Shown here: positions 60,599 to 64,000 of the stretch, in pieces | How the letters are laid out: each line of letters starts with the position of its first letter | Numbering within the stretch: the stretch's first letter is position 1 | NCBI GenBank assembly: GCA_003116975.1 | Contig: BGKB01000112.1 | Span: forward strand, 62,001-126,000 | Length of the DNA: 64,000 nucleotides | Direction of reading: 5' to 3' | Origin: Aurantiochytrium sp. KH105 | Lineage: Eukaryota > Sar > Bigyra > Thraustochytrida > Thraustochytriidae | Program-made: the position numbers and the translations under genes | The notes under the pieces: model-generated | Databases searched by the model: none | What the model was told of the DNA's origin: nothing | The model's input: only the letters and a program-made list of their open reading frames with translations

Positions 60599-63500
60599 AT
60601 GGACAGACCGCCGCCAAGACCCAGGGGTCCGCCGCCGAGAGCGGCGGCGGGCGCCCCTGGAGGCCAGACCAACGCAAGAGGACCGCCACGAGGACCTCCG
60701 GGCGCAAATGTTGCTGCGCCCCCCGGGCCACGGGCTCCCGGAGCAAGAGTTCCGCCTCGTGGTCCCCCTCCACGAACCCTTGGTAAGTAGCATTCGAGAT
60801 ATCCATGATTGTGAAGTGGCAAGAAAAGACGAAAGGTGGTGATGATGATCATTGTGCGCTGACCACGAGCTGTTGCTTTTCATGCTATTCCCTACGCTAC
60901 AGCACCTGAGACTCCAAGCAAACCACCTCCAGGAGTTCCACCTCCAAAGAAACCAAAGCTTATGCCAGCGGGCGCCGCAAAAGGGACGCCTGGATCAATG
61001 GGCCCCATGTCTCCACAGTCGCCAGCAGAACCAAAGGAAGGACGACCATTACCGCCCGGACCTCGGCCCGCCATGCCTCGTGGGCCGCCTATGCCTGCTG
61101 GAGCACCACCGATGCCTCGGGGCCCGCGAGGCCCTCAGTCTCCTGGTGGCGCAGGACCTCCACTACCGCGTGGTCCACGAGGGCCTGGGGGTCCACCTCT
61201 ACCACGAGGACCACGAAGTCCTCCAGGTGGAGCAGGTGCACCCCCACTTCCCAGTGGTCCTCGTGGTCCTCCCGGTCTTGCAAGACCACCTCGTCCTACC
61301 CCTACCTCGGGTTCACCGCCTCTGCCGCAAGGGCCTCGAAGCCCGCGCCCACCTGGGGGGTCTGCGGGCGCTATGTCACCGCCTACCGGAAGGCCTCCGC
61401 TGCCTCAAGGACCTCGTAGTCCTCCTGGAGGAGGATCGCCGCCCATTCCGTCAGGTTCACCTCCTCGTCCAGCAGGTCAACCACCTCGTCCTGCAGGTCA
61501 ACCGCCTCGTCCTGCAGGTCTTCCGCCACGCCCAACTGGCCAGCCGCCACGTCCAGGGGGTGCGCCAATTCCAGGAGGCCAGCCTCCACGCCCAGCTGGA
61601 CGTCCCACGGGACCACCACGCCCTGCTGGACAACCACCTCGACCAGCTGGGCAACCTCCTCGGCCTGCTGGACGTCCCGCGGCACCTTCAGGTAGGCCTC
61701 CCGCGCCAGGAGGGCGACCTGCAGCTCCTGCAGGCCGCCCCCCAGCTCCTGCAGGCCGCCCGCCGCCTCCAGCGGGAAGCCCGCCGCCTCCAGCAGGAAG
61801 CCCACCACCACCTCAAAGCCCGCCGCCACCGAATCTGGCACCAGCATCATCATCATCATCACCTCCCGCAGGTAAACCTCCCCCGCCGGCAGGCACTCAA
61901 GCACCAGGTGCTCGTCCTCAAGCCAGCAAAGTTCCAGGACCTCCTGCATCGCCTCCCCCACCTGCATCGCCACCGCCTATGGAAGGCGCCAAGCCGATCA
62001 TTCCACCGCCACCAGCTGAGATACCTCTTCCGCAAGCTGGACCGCCGCAACACGAAGGAGAATCGCATGCTGTTCAACAACACACCATCCCGGCTGTACA
62101 ATTTGACGAAGTTGATAGAGCTGAAGCTCTCGAACTTCCACCCGCACAGGATGCCGAAGACAATCTTGAGCCAGTCGTGAAGGTGCTCCCAAAGCTTGTC
62201 CCGGGACAGCTCGTGGTCGAAGTAGTGGAGGCGTATGGACTTTCGAAAGATGAAGCCGCAGCAGCAATTACACAGACACGAATCGATCCATATCTCAAGT
62301 GCACTCTTGGAAAGCAAAAGAAGGCCCCAACGCACAAGGGTCGAGTCCTTAAGAACCAGGGAAAAGACGTTCCATTCAACGAGAAGATGGTCTTTGATTT
62401 GGTTGATCCAGAACCCTTTGCTTCAGAAGGCGACGTGACGCTGACCTTCAAAATTATGAACAGCAACGTGCTTGCAGACACGACACTCGCCGAGACGGAA
62501 ATTTCTGTATCTGGGCTCTTTGTAAATTTCCAGCATGAAGGAGAGTACCGGCTGTTTTACCGCCGACGAAAGTCAGACCCATTGCAACCTGCCGGCGGGG
62601 TAAAATTGCGCATGCGTTTCTATCCTGCTCGCATGGGTTACCTACTTGTGCATTGCATGGAGGGCCGAAAGATGAAGAACATGGAGCTCATGGGCAAGCA
62701 GGATCCATACTGCAAGTTTGAAATGTTGGACCAAAAGCCACAACGATCCAAGACGATAAAAAATGGAGGCACGGACTGCTCCTTTGATGGAGAGGAGCTG
62801 CGCCTTTGGGTAAAATCGAATACTTGGACAGAACAGCTGCATTTCTCCTGCTTTGACGAAGACATTGGATCGGACGATCTCATTGGGGCCCGAAACTTTA
62901 ATTTGCTCGAATTCATGACGGATGCGTCGACAATGGAAGAATTCGACCAAGAAGGCATGGGGCGCATTCACGAGGAATGGTATGAGATTTTCCAAGGGAG
63001 AAACTTGGACAAGCTCTCCGGTGAAGTGCGTTTACGCTTCCAATTCTACCCCGCAGGTACGCTAGTGATCCAGTCGATCGAGGCTCGTCATCTTGTCGAC
63101 AAGGACACCATGGGTCGTCAAGATCCTTACATTGTCTACATGATGAAGTCGGATTACGACACATCAAACTTCAAAATGCGGACGAAAACCGACACAGATG
63201 GTGGAACTGACCCAAGGTGGGACGAAACGTCCAAGATGGCCGTCGTGGACCATCACGAGCTCGTCATGGAGGTCTACGACGAGGACACGATTGGATCCGA
63301 TGATCTTATTGGGAAAGCATCCTTCTCGCTTCTTCCACTCTTTCGAAAGGGCGTGCTTGATACCTGGGTCACCTTGCGCAACAAGGATACTTGGGGCCGT
63401 GTTACCAAATGCGGTGAGGTGCATTTGCACCTCGAATTCATTGCGCCGCCGGGCGTGGCATACCCGTTGCTGCAGCCAGACATGGACACTTTTGACGACA

Positions 63501-64000
63501 CAGAACGTGAGAACAGACTCCGCGACGAGTCTGATGAGCAGGCTGCTGTCGCGGAAGATTCTGGTTTTGGAAAAGGCGCATTTGTCAACGGGCGCCCGCC
63601 CGGTTCCACGGATGAGTTCACGGACGCGGACATCGAATCGGCCTTTCAATTCATCGATCTGAATAAAAATGGTTTCATCGGCGCAGGGGAAATTCGACAC
63701 ATCCTCGTTTGCATGGGCGAGCTCATTACTGACGAAGAGGTGGACGAGATGGTTCGCATGGTCGACTCTGACGGCGACGGTCAGGTCTCCTTTGCTGAAT
63801 TTCGCTTACTCATGCTGCACCCGGACCCAGCAAACTTTGACGCTTCCACTGTCAAAGATATCGTCGAGGCCGCACCTGGAACGGCAGCGCTGGGCCTCGA
63901 TGGTAAGGATGTGGCAGCGCGCCAGGAGCAGGACGCAGCTACGAAGCGAGAGAAGATCAATTTGATGCGCCTCTTTTCTCAGGCGAATGAGGTTTCGATG
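60599..64000 (+). CDS. Proline-rich, triple C2-domain, EF-hand protein, partial (1094+ aa), two exons
   Basis: Exon 1 is 60599-60782 and exon 2 runs from 60903 past the window edge in an unbroken frame. The first 470 residues are Pro/Gly/Arg-rich with repeats GPPLPRGPR and PPRPAGQ. Three C2 domains follow: about 490-590, 629-760 (MGKQDPYCKF and FDEDIGSDDLIG) and 767-905 (MGRQDPYIVY and YDEDTIGSDDLIG). Domains 2 and 3 keep Asp residues typical of Ca2+ binding. Then come two canonical EF-hands, DLNKNGFIGAGE (980-991) and DSDGDGQVSFAE (1016-1027). It is likely a Ca2+-responsive membrane-binding protein. The start is the ATG in ACCATGG at 60599. Other open frames here are composition artefacts. 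Confidence 0.9.
60783..60902 (+). other. Intron of the C2/EF-hand gene (120 bp)
   Basis: Donor CTTG|GTAAGTAG and acceptor GCTACAG|CACC. The split codon restores Ala and the Pro-rich frame. Without splicing, the frame stops at once (GTAAGTAG). Confidence 0.9.

Noticed and set aside
60852-62180. 442-residue His/Leu-rich plus-strand open frame
   Set aside because: It lies in the wrong frame of the Pro-rich exon of the C2/EF-hand gene. The correct frame continues into C2 domains and EF-hands, and this one stops at 62180.
1-64000. CRISPR arrays, insertion sequences, prophage, bacterial operons and ribosome binding sites
   Set aside because: No regularly spaced palindromic repeats, no transposase gene, and all genes are eukaryotic in type with spliceosomal introns.

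Overview
The window is nuclear DNA from a unicellular eukaryote: spliceosomal GT-AG introns, TAF9, eIF2A, NOG1, a Kir-type channel, RhoGEF and centriolar/ciliary-type genes. The sequence is GC-rich, compact and intron-poor (three clear introns), with separate tryptophan synthase beta, CEP76 and tubulin-ligase genes. This fits a flagellate-stage protist such as a thraustochytrid-like stramenopile. That taxonomic guess is inference; no marker gene in the window settles it.

Layout. 1-653 may be the 3' end of a gene entering from the left. 875-2287 (+) is an ARM-like protein and 3093-4835 (-) a helical-repeat protein ending in a J-like domain. 6802-8838 (+) is CEP76. 9069-11075 (-) NOG1 and 11494-13534 (+) eIF2A share a divergent 418-bp promoter. 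13535-16626 is gene-poor and holds a decayed Ulp1/C48 protease fragment and perhaps one small gene. 16627-18201 (-) is inositol-3-phosphate synthase, 19392-20864 (-) is tryptophan synthase beta, and 22164-26567 (-) is a metallo-beta-lactamase/cyclic-nucleotide-binding protein. 28305-29945 (+) is a divergent mitochondrial carrier with an extra C-terminal domain, 30431-31693 (+) TAF9, 32172-33971 (+) a tubulin-tyrosine-ligase-like enzyme, and 34126-37545 (-) an inward-rectifier K+ channel with a very large insertion. After a 3.3-kb repeat-bearing spacer come a PH-PDZ-DH-PH RhoGEF (40860-44081, +), an unknown protein (44454-46556, -) divergent from an aberrant Ras-like GTPase (46940-47947, +), and a 1.85-kresidue CH-like/helical/coiled-coil protein (47981-53545, -). 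The window ends with a membrane-anchored FIH-like JmjC protein (54609-56129, +), a C2HC zinc-finger protein (56455-57303, -), a coiled-coil/LRR protein (57690-60194, -), and a proline-rich, triple-C2, EF-hand protein running off the right edge (60599-64000, +).

Together the genes cover translation and ribosome assembly (NOG1, eIF2A), transcription (TAF9), primary metabolism (INO1, TrpB), second-messenger and ion signalling (MBL-cNMP protein, Kir, RhoGEF, C2/EF-hand), and a recurring centriole/cilium/cytoskeleton theme (CEP76, TTLL, C2HC, CH-like and coiled-coil proteins). Nothing looks like an operon, plasmid, phage or CRISPR locus. The strongest candidates for novelty are the Kir channel with about 445 extra residues in its cytoplasmic domain, the Ras-like GTPase with altered G3 and G4 motifs, and the carrier fused to a possible thioredoxin/UAS-like domain.
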